A DNA stretch of 20,129 bases. It comes from Firmicutes bacterium UBA3941. Its GTDB lineage: Bacteria; Bacillota; Clostridia; Caldicoprobacterales; UBA3941. This document shows, in pieces, positions 7,226 to 14,859 of this stretch. The stretch is from NCBI GenBank assembly GCA_002385665.1, contig DGDX01000090.1, positions 676-20,804 of the forward strand, read 5' to 3'. Position numbers and translations under genes: made by a program. The notes beneath the pieces were generated by a model. That model did not search any database. It was given only the letters and a program-made list of their open reading frames with translations, and had not been told where the DNA came from. Position 1 is the first letter of the stretch. Each line of letters opens with the position of its first letter.

Positions 7226-8779
7226 ATGCACTCTAGGAGTAAGACAATAAGGTCAGTATTGGTAGTAACAGTTTTTTCTGTAATTGGTAAGTTAACAGGT
7301 TTTTTCAGGGAAGCAGTAATAGCTTCGCATTATGGTGCAGGCAGTATAACGGATGCCTATTTCGTTGCCTATAGTTTGCCCTCCATATTATTTTCCATAA
7401 TTGGGGGCAGCATGGGCTTAATTTTTGTGCCCATATATACGCAACAATTAAGAAGGGATCCCGATGAAAGCCATGCTCTGGCCAGTAATATAATTAATAT
7501 GGTTATTTTCGCAAGTCTTATCCTTGCAGGGTTAGGGTCGCTTTTTTCCAGACAGATAATAGCCCTGATTGCCCCCAGATTATCTGCTGACAGCATGGTT
7601 ACAGCAGCATATCTTGCCAGGATTATGTTTCCAGCCTTTATATTTATCAGTATTTCATATATAGCTACCGGGGTGTTACAGAGCCATGAATCCTTTACAA
7701 TACCCTCAATGATAAGCATTCCATCCAATTTAATAATAGCCATGGTGGCAGCCCTCTTTTCTGATGTATATGGTATATATTCCTTGGCATGGGCGACATT
7801 GGTAGGTGGATTATCCCAGCTAGTTATACAATTGCCTGCTTTAGCAAATAAAATAAAATACAGGCTGAGAATCAGCTTTAAAGATCCTTCAACTGTAGCC
7901 TATTGGAAACTCGTTATTCCCAGTATCTTGGGGTCTGCCATAGATAGGTTGAATATTTTAGTTGATAACGCGATAGCTTCATTCCTTATGGCAGGTAGCA
8001 TCTCAGCCATAAATTATTCAACAAAGCTTATTGACTTTGCCGATAATATTGCTATAGGGGCTATCATTGCAGTGATTTACCCTAAGTTTGCTAGAATGAA
8101 CTCGAAAGAGGATTATGAAAAGTTGGGAAATATGGCCTATAAAGCCATTATGGGCATAATACAGATAACCCTTCCCATGATAGCTATCATCATGATTTTT
8201 AGCAAAGACATAGTCAAGACTGTATTTGAAAGGGGGGCTTTCGTAGAGGCTGATACCAGGCTTACAGCAAATGCCCTGTTTTATTATGCCATGGGAATGT
8301 GGGGGATTGGCATAAGGGGAATACTAACCAGGGTTTTCTATTCTTTGGAGGATACCTCTACCCCAATGAAAATAAGCATTATAACACTGGTATCCAATTT
8401 AGTATTGAACATTTTACTTGTTAAGTATATGGGGGTAGGCGGATTAGGATTAGCAACATCTATTTCCTCTACCGTAGGTGTGTTGGCATTATTCATTTTT
8501 ATAAGGAGGGATATGGGTACCTTCAATATCAAGGGTTTAACTAAGGAGGCTTTAAAGGTTATACTAGCCGTGATTTGTATGGTTTATGCCATAAAAAAAT
8601 ATCATGTACCCCAAATCATTGGGAATTATTACATTGATCTTATCCTAAAGATAGCTATGGGCTTATCAATCTATATTATGCTCTCATGGCTTATCGGGGC
8701 TGGGATGATGAAAAGGAAATCTATGTTACGTTCTAGATTTCTTCGAGGGATTTGTGAGTGGTTTCACGTTTTCAAATAG
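7226..8779 (+). CDS. MurJ/MviN-family lipid-linked glycan flippase (MOP superfamily)
   Basis: The 517-residue polytopic protein begins with the MviN signature (VFSVIGKLTGFFREAVIASH, then YGAG..TDAYFVAYSLPSIL). It also has FVPIYTQQL, the TGVLQSHESF segment, and FERGAF before helix 10, with around 14 hydrophobic segments. Family members flip lipid II for peptidoglycan; related proteins flip other lipid-linked glycans. It has a strong ribosome site (AGGAGGAGGG at 7208-7217) within the end of the deacetylase gene, and is the last gene before a terminator. The cluster has no other Wzx-type flippase in view, so it may serve the exopolysaccharide rather than lipid II. That is inference, and I do not assign the murJ symbol for that reason. 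Confidence 0.88.
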   Translation: MHSRSKTIRSVLVVTVFSVIGKLTGFFREAVIASHYGAGSITDAYFVAYSLPSILFSIIGGSMGLIFVPIYTQQLRRDPDESHALASNIINMVIFASLILAGLGSLFSRQIIALIAPRLSADSMVTAAYLARIMFPAFIFISISYIATGVLQSHESFTIPSMISIPSNLIIAMVAALFSDVYGIYSLAWATLVGGLSQLVIQLPALANKIKYRLRISFKDPSTVAYWKLVIPSILGSAIDRLNILVDNAIASFLMAGSISAINYSTKLIDFADNIAIGAIIAVIYPKFARMNSKEDYEKLGNMAYKAIMGIIQITLPMIAIIMIFSKDIVKTVFERGAFVEADTRLTANALFYYAMGMWGIGIRGILTRVFYSLEDTSTPMKISIITLVSNLVLNILLVKYMGVGGLGLATSISSTVGVLALFIFIRRDMGTFNIKGLTKEALKVILAVICMVYAIKKYHVPQIIGNYYIDLILKIAMGLSIYIMLSWLIGAGMMKRKSMLRSRFLRGICEWFHVFK

Positions 8780-8780
8780 T

Positions 8781-8810
8781 AAAAGGGACAGCATAAATGC
8801 GGTCCCTTTT
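8781..8810. terminator. Bidirectional intrinsic terminator between convergent genes
   Basis: AAAAGGGAC (8781-8789) pairs with GTCCCTTTT (8802-8810). After an A/G mismatch, GCAT (8791-8794) pairs with ATGC (8797-8800). The A-run and T-run flanks allow termination on both strands, for the flippase gene and for the converging dehydrogenase gene. Confidence 0.85.
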
Positions 8811-8869
8811 GCAGTGAGTTTTTATTATTCGTTTAACTCGGCTTATATAGATGGCTTAATCTGATAAGC

Positions 8870-10069
8870 TTATAGATAGGAGTTCCACTTGTCTACCAAA
8901 TCATCGCTGTTCAAGGTTTCCATTATATAGTCAGCGAACTCTCCGCCGGTAGCACCATTGTCTCTGCCGGTGATAACGAGCCTCTTTTCAAATTGTCCAC
9001 AGATATCAAGGGCCATTGACAGCTTTTTGGCTTCCTCAGTGTATCCTATATGTTCTAACAGCATACCTGCTGCACGGATAATACTACTGGGATCTGCATA
9101 TTGTGCTCGACCTTCATCCACCATTCTAGGCGCTGAACCATGGATAGCTTCGAACATTGCGTAGCGTGTTCCAATGTTAGCACTTCCTGCAGTACCTACC
9201 CCGCCTTGGAATTCAGCTGCTTCATCTGTAAGGATATCTCCATAGAGATTGGGTAGGACCATAACCTTAAATTGAGACCTGCGGTTTTTATCGATGAGCT
9301 TTGCTGTCATGATATCGATATACCAGTCGTCCCACTCTACATGAGGGTATTCTTTAGCTACTTCACGAGCAATTTCTAGAAATTTGCCGTCGGTAGTCTT
9401 GATTACGTTGGCTTTTGTTACAACGGTTACCTTGTTTGCTCCGGACTTGCTGGCATGTTCAAAGGCGGCCTTAATGATACGACGGGATCCTTCATATGTA
9501 GCAACGGTAAAATCAAGGAAGAGATCATCGTTCACTACCATTCCATCGCTGCCTAAGGCATAGGCTCCCTCGGTGTTTTCTCGGTAGAAGACCCAGTCAA
9601 TATTTTCCTCGGGTACCTTGACCGGTCTTACATTGGCAAAAAGGTCCAATTCTTTACGCATTGCGACATTGGCGCTCTCTATGTTAGGCCATGGATCACC
9701 TGCACGGGGAGTAGTGGTTGGGCCTTTTAGGATTACATGGCATTGTTTCAACTCTTCCAATATATCCTCGGGTATAGCTTTGCCTACCTTAGCACGGTTC
9801 TCGATGGTAAGGCCCTCTATAACCTTGAATTTGATTTTACCTCTCTGAACTTCCTCCTTTAATAAAAACTCTAATACTCTTTGGGCTTCGGCTGTTATGT
9901 ATGGGCCTATTCCATCACCGCCCACTACACCGATAATGATGGTTTCCAGCTCATCGTAATTAATAAATTCCTTAGTGGCTTTCATCCTTTCAATTCGTGC
10001 TAACTGGCCCTCTAATAGTTTTCCTAGATGTTCCTGGGCTCTTTTGATCTGCTCTGAACTGTTCAACAT
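8870..10069 (-). CDS. Isocitrate dehydrogenase (isocitrate/isopropylmalate dehydrogenase family)
   Basis: This 399-residue cytosolic enzyme should convert isocitrate to 2-oxoglutarate and CO2 with NAD(P)+. It shows VVGGDGIGPYI at the N-terminus and the substrate loop SANVAMRKELDLFANVRPV, whose S-x-N pattern is that of isocitrate rather than isopropylmalate dehydrogenases. It also has WVFYRENTEGAYA, the metal-binding LPNLYGDILTDEAAEFQGG, EAIHGSAP and a C-terminal NGATGGEFADYI. The cofactor residues after HGSAP are Arg-Met. This is neither the Lys-Tyr of typical NADP enzymes nor the Asp-Ile of typical NAD enzymes, so specificity is open. GGAGGG lies five bases before the ATG on the minus strand. 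It is a single-gene unit. With the downstream ferredoxin oxidoreductase it could feed 2-oxoglutarate metabolism, but no direct link is shown. Confidence 0.92.
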   Translation of the reverse strand: MLNSSEQIKRAQEHLGKLLEGQLARIERMKATKEFINYDELETIIIGVVGGDGIGPYITAEAQRVLEFLLKEEVQRGKIKFKVIEGLTIENRAKVGKAIPEDILEELKQCHVILKGPTTTPRAGDPWPNIESANVAMRKELDLFANVRPVKVPEENIDWVFYRENTEGAYALGSDGMVVNDDLFLDFTVATYEGSRRIIKAAFEHASKSGANKVTVVTKANVIKTTDGKFLEIAREVAKEYPHVEWDDWYIDIMTAKLIDKNRRSQFKVMVLPNLYGDILTDEAAEFQGGVGTAGSANIGTRYAMFEAIHGSAPRMVDEGRAQYADPSSIIRAAGMLLEHIGYTEEAKKLSMALDICGQFEKRLVITGRDNGATGGEFADYIMETLNSDDLVDKWNSYL

Positions 10070-10241
10070 ATATCCCTCCGTTTATATTGATTTAAAGGTT
10101 CTTGAATTTCCAAAACGATATCTGCCTTGGTGTAAGTCAAACCCTGTAGTTTGATTGTACTTATTATATATCATTCTATAGGAATAAGGAAGTTTCAAAA
10201 ATCATTTTACAGGTCCGTGGCTTTATTAAATAGACAAGAAG

Positions 10242-10250
10242 TGTTATAAT
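10242..10250 (+). promoter_or_regulatory. Extended -10 promoter for the YigZ-family gene
   Basis: TGTTATAAT is a perfect extended -10 (TG-N-TATAAT), about 30 bases before the start codon. The -35 region (TTTATT, 17 bases upstream) is weak, as is usual for extended -10 promoters. The divergent dehydrogenase promoter must lie in the same 10070-10240 gap; a TATAAT-like box is present there on the minus strand but its -35 is poor. Confidence 0.6.
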
Positions 10251-10281
10251 AGATTAAAAGTTTTGAAATGGGTGGTTATTG

Positions 10282-10911
10282 ATGGCAAAATCATTTTATA
10301 CCGTTGGTACGGAAGCAGAAACTGAAATCATCATCAACCGCTCAAGATTTATTGGACGGGCGTTTCCTATTAATAACGAGGAAGATGCATTGTTGTTATT
10401 GGAACAAGTCCGTGCAGAATTTCCCGATGCCAGTCATCACTGTTATGCCTATGTACTAGGTCGTGGAAGCAATATACAAAGGTTTAATGATGACGGAGAG
10501 CCTGGGGGTACAGCGGGGATGCCCATATTACAGGTGATTTTGCAGCAGGAGATAGAAGATGTATTAGTGGTGGTTACCAGGTATTTCGGTGGTATTAAAT
10601 TGGGGGCAGGTGGTTTGGTACGAGCCTATTCCAAATCGGCAGCCGAAACTTTACAAAAGGCTGGCAGGGTAGAAATGACACTGAGTAATAAAGGTTCCCT
10701 GTCGGTAGATTATGGGCTTTGGGGTAATTTAGAGTATTTTCTAAGGCAACAAGGGATACCCATATTGGACATAGAATATACAGATCACGTGACCGTTAGA
10801 GTTATGACATGGATAGATTGGGATAATTTTACAAATATGATTACAGAGATAACCAATGGTAAAGCGGAGTACGAGTATTTGGGGCAAGTTTACTATTCCT
10901 GGCCGAAATAA
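10282..10911 (+). CDS. YigZ/IMPACT-family (UPF0029) protein
   Basis: The N-terminal IMPACT domain is very clear: NRSRFIGRAFPI, ASHHCYAYVLG, the signature RFNDDGEPGGTAGMPIL, and VVVTRYFGGIKLGAGGLVRAYS. A smaller C-terminal ferredoxin-like DUF1949 domain spans residues ~135-209. The family relates to eukaryotic IMPACT, a regulator of translation stress signalling. The bacterial role is not firmly defined; nucleic acid binding and peptidase-related functions have been suggested. The start is ATG 10282, with GGTGG six bases upstream, rather than the in-frame TTG three bases earlier. The length of 209 residues is normal. It is probably monocistronic, with its own promoter and a hairpin downstream. 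Confidence 0.93.
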   Translation: MAKSFYTVGTEAETEIIINRSRFIGRAFPINNEEDALLLLEQVRAEFPDASHHCYAYVLGRGSNIQRFNDDGEPGGTAGMPILQVILQQEIEDVLVVVTRYFGGIKLGAGGLVRAYSKSAAETLQKAGRVEMTLSNKGSLSVDYGLWGNLEYFLRQQGIPILDIEYTDHVTVRVMTWIDWDNFTNMITEITNGKAEYEYLGQVYYSWPK

Positions 10912-10994
10912 GACTTGTTAAATTGAGTCAAAGCCGGGGGTACTGGTTGTTCATCAATAGATTGTAGATAAGCTCAATATAAGGAAGTATTATT

Positions 10995-11055
10995 GCCATT
11001 TCGGTGGTGAAGAATTCCTTCGGTTTTTCGCTTCCCCCCGAGATGGCTGTTTTTA
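10995..11055 (+). terminator. Long hairpin with U-rich tail after the YigZ-family gene
   Basis: GCCATTTCGG (10995-11004) pairs with CCGAGATGGC (11038-11047) with one G-U. Inside it GGTGAAG and CTTCCCC extend the helix imperfectly. TGTTTTTATT follows at once. It fits an intrinsic terminator, but the 33-base interior is longer than usual, so attenuator function for the next gene (start 11111) is possible. Confidence 0.65.
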
Positions 11056-11110
11056 TTAAAACCGGTGTATTGGACAAATGCCTAAAAATGGATTAAGGCA
11101 GGTGATATAT

Positions 11111-11785
11111 ATGAATGTCGGGTCCGAAAGAATAGCCATATTTACCGGTCATTTTGGCAGTGGTAAGACGGAGTTGGCCATAAACTATAGCATGGCTGCC
11201 GCAGCCAGTGGTGAGAAAACTGTAATCGTAGATTTAGATATAGTCAACCCCTTCTTTCGAACGACAGAAAAGAGGGAGGTTTTGGAAGAACAGGGCATAA
11301 AGGTAATATCACCTAATTTCGCCGGGACAGGCCTGGATATCCCATCCCTATCAGCTCAGATATATTCTGTATTTCAGACAAGGGATCATAAGGTTATCTT
11401 TGACGTAGGGGGAGATGACATAGGGGCAACTGCTCTGGGTGCCTTTTATCCCTATTTCAGGAAAGAATATTACAGGGTTTACTATGTCATAAATGTTAGA
11501 AGACCTCTATCCAGCAATGAACAGGATATTATTGATATGATGGAATCTATAGAGGCCAATTCCAGATTGGGTGTAACCCATCTGATTAATAATTCCAACA
11601 TATCCTATGAAACAACAATTAGCGATATTTTAGATGGACAGGCAATAGTAGAAAAAATATCCAAGAAGATAGATAAGCCGATAGCTTATATCTCCGGGAT
11701 GCCGGAGGTTCTTAAGAGCCTCCCTGTTGACCTTAGAACAAAGGCATTTCCACTGAACATATTTATGCGTCCACCATGGGAATAG
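11111..11785 (+). CDS. P-loop ATPase, MinD/ParA-like (SIMIBI), next to the 2-oxoacid oxidoreductase operon
   Basis: The product is 224 residues from ATG 11111. I prefer this start because AGGTGAT sits four bases before it, whereas ATG 11078 has no ribosome site. Walker A is GHFGSGKT at residues 13-20, followed by VDLDIVNPFFRTTEKR (residues 40-55) and a Walker B-like VIFDVGGDDIG near 95-105. These are features of SIMIBI-class ATPases related to MinD, CobQ and ParA. No DNA-binding or membrane-targeting helix is evident. The specific function is not known. Its position directly upstream of the ferredoxin oxidoreductase genes suggests a role in assembling or maturing that enzyme or its Fe-S clusters, which is inference from neighbourhood only. 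The gene ends 188 bases before the ferredoxin gene. Confidence 0.8.
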   Translation: MNVGSERIAIFTGHFGSGKTELAINYSMAAAASGEKTVIVDLDIVNPFFRTTEKREVLEEQGIKVISPNFAGTGLDIPSLSAQIYSVFQTRDHKVIFDVGGDDIGATALGAFYPYFRKEYYRVYYVINVRRPLSSNEQDIIDMMESIEANSRLGVTHLINNSNISYETTISDILDGQAIVEKISKKIDKPIAYISGMPEVLKSLPVDLRTKAFPLNIFMRPPWE

Positions 11786-11813
11786 TGAAATGCTTCTAGT
11801 GTGATAAAAACTA

Positions 11814-11895
11814 CCCCGTTCTACCAACTGGGATAAATTTATATATAGTTAATAGGAAACTGTCCTTTAATATGGTCCAAGTTGGCAAAGCGGGG
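11814..11895 (+). ncRNA. Candidate folded leader RNA upstream of the oxidoreductase operon
   Basis: CCCCG (11814-11818) pairs with CGGGG (11891-11895). After an internal loop, CCAACTGGGA (11824-11833) pairs with TCCAAGTTGG (11876-11885) in 9 of 10 positions. An apical AGGA/TCCT hairpin (11854-11857 with 11863-11866) lies in the interior. No known riboswitch core was recognised. It lies about 80 bases before the ferredoxin start codon. Confidence 0.45.
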
Positions 11896-11905
11896 CTGCC
11901 GGGTT

Positions 11906-11945
11906 ATTTCAGTGGGGAATATAGTTCTTTATTATAAACTGAAAT
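11906..11945 (+). repeat. 8-bp perfect inverted repeat just upstream of the ferredoxin gene
   Basis: ATTTCAGT (11906-11913) and ACTGAAAT (11938-11945) are perfect reverse complements, 24 bases apart, ending 28 bases before the start codon. It could be an RNA stem or a dyad for a regulator; no T-run follows, so it is not a standard terminator. Confidence 0.5.
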
Positions 11946-11973
11946 TTATGTGACAAAGATAGGGGGTTTCAAT

Positions 11974-12180
11974 ATGGCGAAGGTTACTTTTAACGAGGAA
12001 TTATGCAAGGGTTGCCAGTTGTGTACTACTGTGTGCCCTAAGAATATTGTTATCATGGATACAAAACGCATTAATTCCAAAGGCTATCATCCTGCGACTG
12101 TAGTTGAAATGGATAAATGTATAGGATGTGCCTTTTGTGCCAGGATATGTCCTGATGTAGTTATAGAAGTAGAAAGATAG
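11974..12180 (+). CDS. korD: 2-oxoacid:ferredoxin oxidoreductase, 2x[4Fe-4S] ferredoxin-like delta subunit
   Basis: This 68-residue protein carries two complete CxxCxxCxxxCP motifs (Cys 11, 14, 17, 21 and Cys 49, 52, 55, 59), enough for two [4Fe-4S] clusters. It should pass electrons from the TPP-bearing subunit to external ferredoxin. I chose ATG 11974, with AGGGGG (11961-11966) seven bases upstream, over the in-frame GTG at 11950, which has no ribosome site. It is the first gene of a four-gene operon in the order delta, alpha, beta, gamma, the usual layout of KorDABC/VorDABC complexes. The substrate (2-oxoglutarate versus branched-chain 2-oxoacids) cannot be decided from this subunit. Confidence 0.88.
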   Translation: MAKVTFNEELCKGCQLCTTVCPKNIVIMDTKRINSKGYHPATVVEMDKCIGCAFCARICPDVVIEVER

Positions 12181-12211
12181 ATATTAGTTAGGGAAATGGA
12201 GGGTTTAATGT

Positions 12212-13273
12212 ATGGCAAAGGTATTGATGAAGGGTAATGAAGCAATAGCGGAGGCCGCTATTCAGGCGGGCTGTCGTTATTTTTTTGGTTACCCTATAAC
12301 ACCTCAGAATGAAATACCTGCTTATATGGCAAAGATGCTACCCAAAGTAGGGGGATGCTTTATACAGGCAGAGAGTGAAATCTCTGCAATAAATATGGTA
12401 TACGGGGCTGCCGGGGCAGGTGCCAGGGTGATGACTTCATCTTCCAGTCCGGGCATAAGCCTAAAACAGGAAGGAATATCATATATAGTTGGGGCAGAGC
12501 TACCCTGTTTAATTGTGAATATCGTAAGGGGTGGTCCGGGATTAGGTGGTATTCAACCTGCTCAATCGGACTACTTCCAAGCGGTTAAAGGCGGTGGACA
12601 CGGTGATTACCATATGGTAGTTCTGGCTCCTGCCAGTATACAGGAGATGGTGGACCTGGTAATGGACGGCTTTGATATTGCCGATAGATATCGCAATCCG
12701 GTTATGGTGCTGGGGGATGGAATGTTGGGACAGATGATGGAACCTGTGGAATTTAAGGAAAGGGATATTGTGCTACCCGAAAAGCCCTGGGCCACCACGG
12801 GAAATAAGGATGGTGAGCCAAGGAGGATCATTAATTCCTTATTCATAGATGCACAGGCTCTGGAAGATCATGTGCACAAATTATATAGAAAATATGATGA
12901 GATGAAAAAGAATGAGACAAGGGTGGAGTGCTATAACTGTGAGAATGCAGAAATTATTATCGTAGCTTACGGTACCACAGCCAGAATAGCGAAAAATGTA
13001 ATTCAGATGGCAGCCAAAGAGGGGATTAATCTAGGATTAATCAGACCTATAACTTTGTGGCCATTTCCTGACGATACAATAGATCGATGGGCAGAAGCGG
13101 ATCATACGAAGGCCTTCCTTACACTGGAGATGAGCATGGGTCAGATGGTAGAGGATGTAAGGCTCAGCGTTAATGGCAAGAAACCGGTCTATTTCTACGG
13201 AAGAACCGGAGGAATGGTGCCAACACCCAGAGCTGTCCTGGAGGAGATCAAGAAGATAAGGGAGGTTATGTGA
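12212..13273 (+). CDS. korA: 2-oxoacid:ferredoxin oxidoreductase alpha subunit (KorA/VorB type)
   Basis: This 353-residue subunit starts with [27 protein letters not shown], the typical beginning of the alpha (pyrimidine-binding) domain. It contains the [23 protein letters not shown] region and [17 protein letters not shown]. The C-terminal domain II carries [12 protein letters not shown] and [11 protein letters not shown]. It pairs with the TPP-binding beta subunit to oxidise a 2-oxoacid with CoA to the acyl-CoA and CO2 and reduce ferredoxin, or runs in reverse for carbon fixation. Annotation as KorA (2-oxoglutarate) or VorB (2-oxoisovalerate) is common for this family and the two cannot be separated by eye. 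GGAGGG precedes the ATG. Its stop overlaps the start region of the next gene. Confidence 0.92.
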   Translation: MAKVLMKGNEAIAEAAIQAGCRYFFGYPITPQNEIPAYMAKMLPKVGGCFIQAESEISAINMVYGAAGAGARVMTSSSSPGISLKQEGISYIVGAELPCLIVNIVRGGPGLGGIQPAQSDYFQAVKGGGHGDYHMVVLAPASIQEMVDLVMDGFDIADRYRNPVMVLGDGMLGQMMEPVEFKERDIVLPEKPWATTGNKDGEPRRIINSLFIDAQALEDHVHKLYRKYDEMKKNETRVECYNCENAEIIIVAYGTTARIAKNVIQMAAKEGINLGLIRPITLWPFPDDTIDRWAEADHTKAFLTLEMSMGQMVEDVRLSVNGKKPVYFYGRTGGMVPTPRAVLEEIKKIREVM

Positions 13274-14013
13274 AGATGACAAAGGTATTTGAAAGACCTA
13301 AGGCATTGACGGACAAGCCTTTTCACTATTGTCCCGGCTGCACACACGGAATAATTCACTGTTTGGTAGCCGAAGTCATAGACGAGCTGGGAATACGGGA
13401 AAAAACTATTGGAGTTGCCCCGGTGGGCTGCGCGGTATTTGCTTATGAATACTTTAATTGTGATATGCATGAAGCGGCACACGGTCGGGCACCGGCAGTA
13501 GCAACGGGCATTAAAAGAGTTCATCCTGATAATGTGGTGTTCACCTATCAGGGGGATGGGGATCTGGCATCCATTGGTATAGCGGAAATAGTCCACGCAG
13601 CTAATCGCGGGGAAAAGATAACAACTATATTTGTCAATAATGCCATATATGGTATGACCGGTGGTCAGATGGCTCCAACCAGTCTTCTTGGACAGGTGAC
13701 TACAACATCGCCTTATGGGAGAAATCCCGATACGGAAGGACATCCAATCAGGGTTAGTGAGATGTTGGCTACAGTAGAGGGTGCTGCCTTTATAGAGCGG
13801 GTATCAGTACATGATATAAAGAATATAAACAAGGCCAAGAGGGCTATTAAAAAAGCCTTTCAGGTCCAATTGGAAGGTAAGGGCTTTGCCATGGTCGAGG
13901 TCCTATCAACCTGTCCCACCAATTGGGGAATGACCCCAGTGGAATCCTTAAAATGGATAGAGGAGAATATGATTCCCTATTATCCACTTGGCATCAAAAA
14001 GGAGGTAGATTGA
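13270..14013 (+). CDS. korB: 2-oxoacid:ferredoxin oxidoreductase beta subunit, TPP-binding (KorB type)
   Basis: This 247-residue subunit has [10 protein letters not shown] (CPGC at residues 21-24), the [14 protein letters not shown] segment, and the thiamine pyrophosphate/Mg motif starting at GDGDLASIG (95-98) and ending at NN (123-124) before AIYGMTGGQ. This is the catalytic thiamine subunit of the oxidoreductase complex. The start could be GTG 13270, which overlaps the preceding TGA by four bases and has GGGAGG four bases upstream. It could also be ATG 13276, ten bases after the same site; both are in frame. It joins the gamma subunit gene with a one-base gap. A 182-codon ORF runs antisense within this gene; it has no family pattern and is a shadow. 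Confidence 0.93.
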   Translation: MKMTKVFERPKALTDKPFHYCPGCTHGIIHCLVAEVIDELGIREKTIGVAPVGCAVFAYEYFNCDMHEAAHGRAPAVATGIKRVHPDNVVFTYQGDGDLASIGIAEIVHAANRGEKITTIFVNNAIYGMTGGQMAPTSLLGQVTTTSPYGRNPDTEGHPIRVSEMLATVEGAAFIERVSVHDIKNINKAKRAIKKAFQVQLEGKGFAMVEVLSTCPTNWGMTPVESLKWIEENMIPYYPLGIKKEVD

Positions 14014-14014
14014 T

Positions 14015-14569
14015 ATGGCTCAGGAAATAATAATTTCAGGGTTTGGCGGACAAGGAGTTATGTCCATGGGACAATTATTGACCTATGCCGGAATGCTGGA
14101 TGGTAAGAATGTATCCTGGTTACCTTCCTACGGCCCTGAGATGCGTGGTGGGACCGCCAATTGCAGTGTAATCCTTGCTGATGACATGATTGGCTCGCCC
14201 ATAGTCACCGAAGCTACTGCACTTATAGCCATGAATCTGCCTTCTCTTGAAAAATTCGAACAGGCTCTCGTTCCAAGAGGCCTGCTTATAGTCAATAGTT
14301 CTTTGGTCAATAAAAAGGCCAAAAGGGATGATATAGATGCCTATTATGTGCCAGCCAATGAAATTGCAGATCAACTGGGAAATTTCCGGGTAGCCAATAT
14401 GGTAATGCTAGGTGCATACTTGGAGAAAACCCAGGCGGTTTCCTTAGATTCTGTTATGAAATCTTTGAGGGAAGTTTTAGGTCCATCCAAAGAACACTTA
14501 ATTCCAATAAACCAAAAGGCTCTAGAAAGAGGTGCCCAGCTGGTAACTTCTATACATCAGCGTGTTTAA
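14015..14569 (+). CDS. korC: 2-oxoacid:ferredoxin oxidoreductase gamma subunit (KorC type)
   Basis: The 184-residue protein opens with IIISGFGGQGVMSMGQLLTY, the glycine-rich signature of the gamma domain, followed by SWLPSYGPEMRGGTANCSVI and a conserved PANEIADQLGNFRVANMVMLGAYL region. It completes the four-subunit complex; in family structures this domain contacts CoA and the alpha subunit. Its ribosome site (AAGGAGG, within the end of the beta gene) and the one-base gap show operon organisation. The operon transcript may run about 300 bases past the stop to the terminator at 14860-14900, which would include the folded element at 14663-14814. Confidence 0.93.
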   Translation: MAQEIIISGFGGQGVMSMGQLLTYAGMLDGKNVSWLPSYGPEMRGGTANCSVILADDMIGSPIVTEATALIAMNLPSLEKFEQALVPRGLLIVNSSLVNKKAKRDDIDAYYVPANEIADQLGNFRVANMVMLGAYLEKTQAVSLDSVMKSLREVLGPSKEHLIPINQKALERGAQLVTSIHQRV

Positions 14570-14591
14570 CGAATCTATAGTGCTGGTTGTT

Positions 14592-14621
14592 TTGATATGT
14601 AATAAACTACTATCGTTATAA
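14592..14621 (+). promoter_or_regulatory. Possible promoter upstream of the folded RNA element
   Basis: TTGATA (14592-14597) matches the -35 consensus at 5 of 6 positions. TTATAA (14616-14621) lies 18 bases further, or TATAAA at a 19-base spacing. It would start transcription near 14630, about 35 bases before the folded element. The -10 is imperfect. Confidence 0.35.
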
Positions 14622-14662
14622 AAGCTGTTAATTTAATGCAATGCGCAAATCAATCATATGCC

Positions 14663-14814
14663 GGTAATGGCTATTGATAGCTCCCTATCCGGCGTCTTGC
14701 CGGAAGGAAGCGGCTTTAAGCGTCCTGCTTAAAGCTACGGCTTTTCTGCATTTCATAAGCCAAGTTTTCTTAGCTAAATCAATGAAATCATCCGCTAATC
14801 AATAGCTCATTACC
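14663..14814 (+). ncRNA. Candidate structured RNA: 19-bp basal stem closing three hairpins
   Basis: Positions 14663-14681 (GGTAATGGCTATTGATAGC) pair with 14794-14814 over 19 bp, leaving only A14797 and T14807 as single-base bulges. Inside are three helices. The first is CCT-A-TCCGGC with GCCGGAAGG (14684-14707, one bulge). The second is GCTTTAAGC with GCTTAAAGC (14713-14721 with 14727-14735, 5-base loop), with AAGC/GCTT below it. The third is ATTTCAT with ATGAAAT (14750-14756 with 14782-14788), with short inner helices. No ORF of note is present. I do not recognise a known RNA family. A palindromic mobile or repeat element is the alternative, but no target-site duplication is visible. Strand is inferred from the possible upstream promoter and the downstream terminator. 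Confidence 0.6.
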
Positions 14815-14859
14815 TAAGATTATGAACTTGCACAGGAGGATAATTTTTGTGTTTTAAAG

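Noticed and set aside
7369..7743. 124-codon minus-strand ORF inside the flippase gene
   Set aside because: Its hydrophobic composition mirrors the transmembrane coding strand; there is no ribosome site or motif.
10070..10240. A clear promoter for the minus-strand isocitrate dehydrogenase
   Set aside because: A TTGACT and a TATAAT-like box are present on the minus strand, but not at an acceptable spacing to each other; no confident call can be made.
13195..13743. 182-codon antisense ORF
   Set aside because: It is fully opposite the oxidoreductase alpha/beta junction and beta gene, whose sense products are clear family members; it has no ribosome site or recognisable domain.
14663..14814. Interpretation of the folded element as a MITE or insertion-sequence remnant
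   Set aside because: The inverted termini are long, but I see no flanking target-site duplication, no second copy in the window and no transposase; it remains possible if copies exist elsewhere in the genome.
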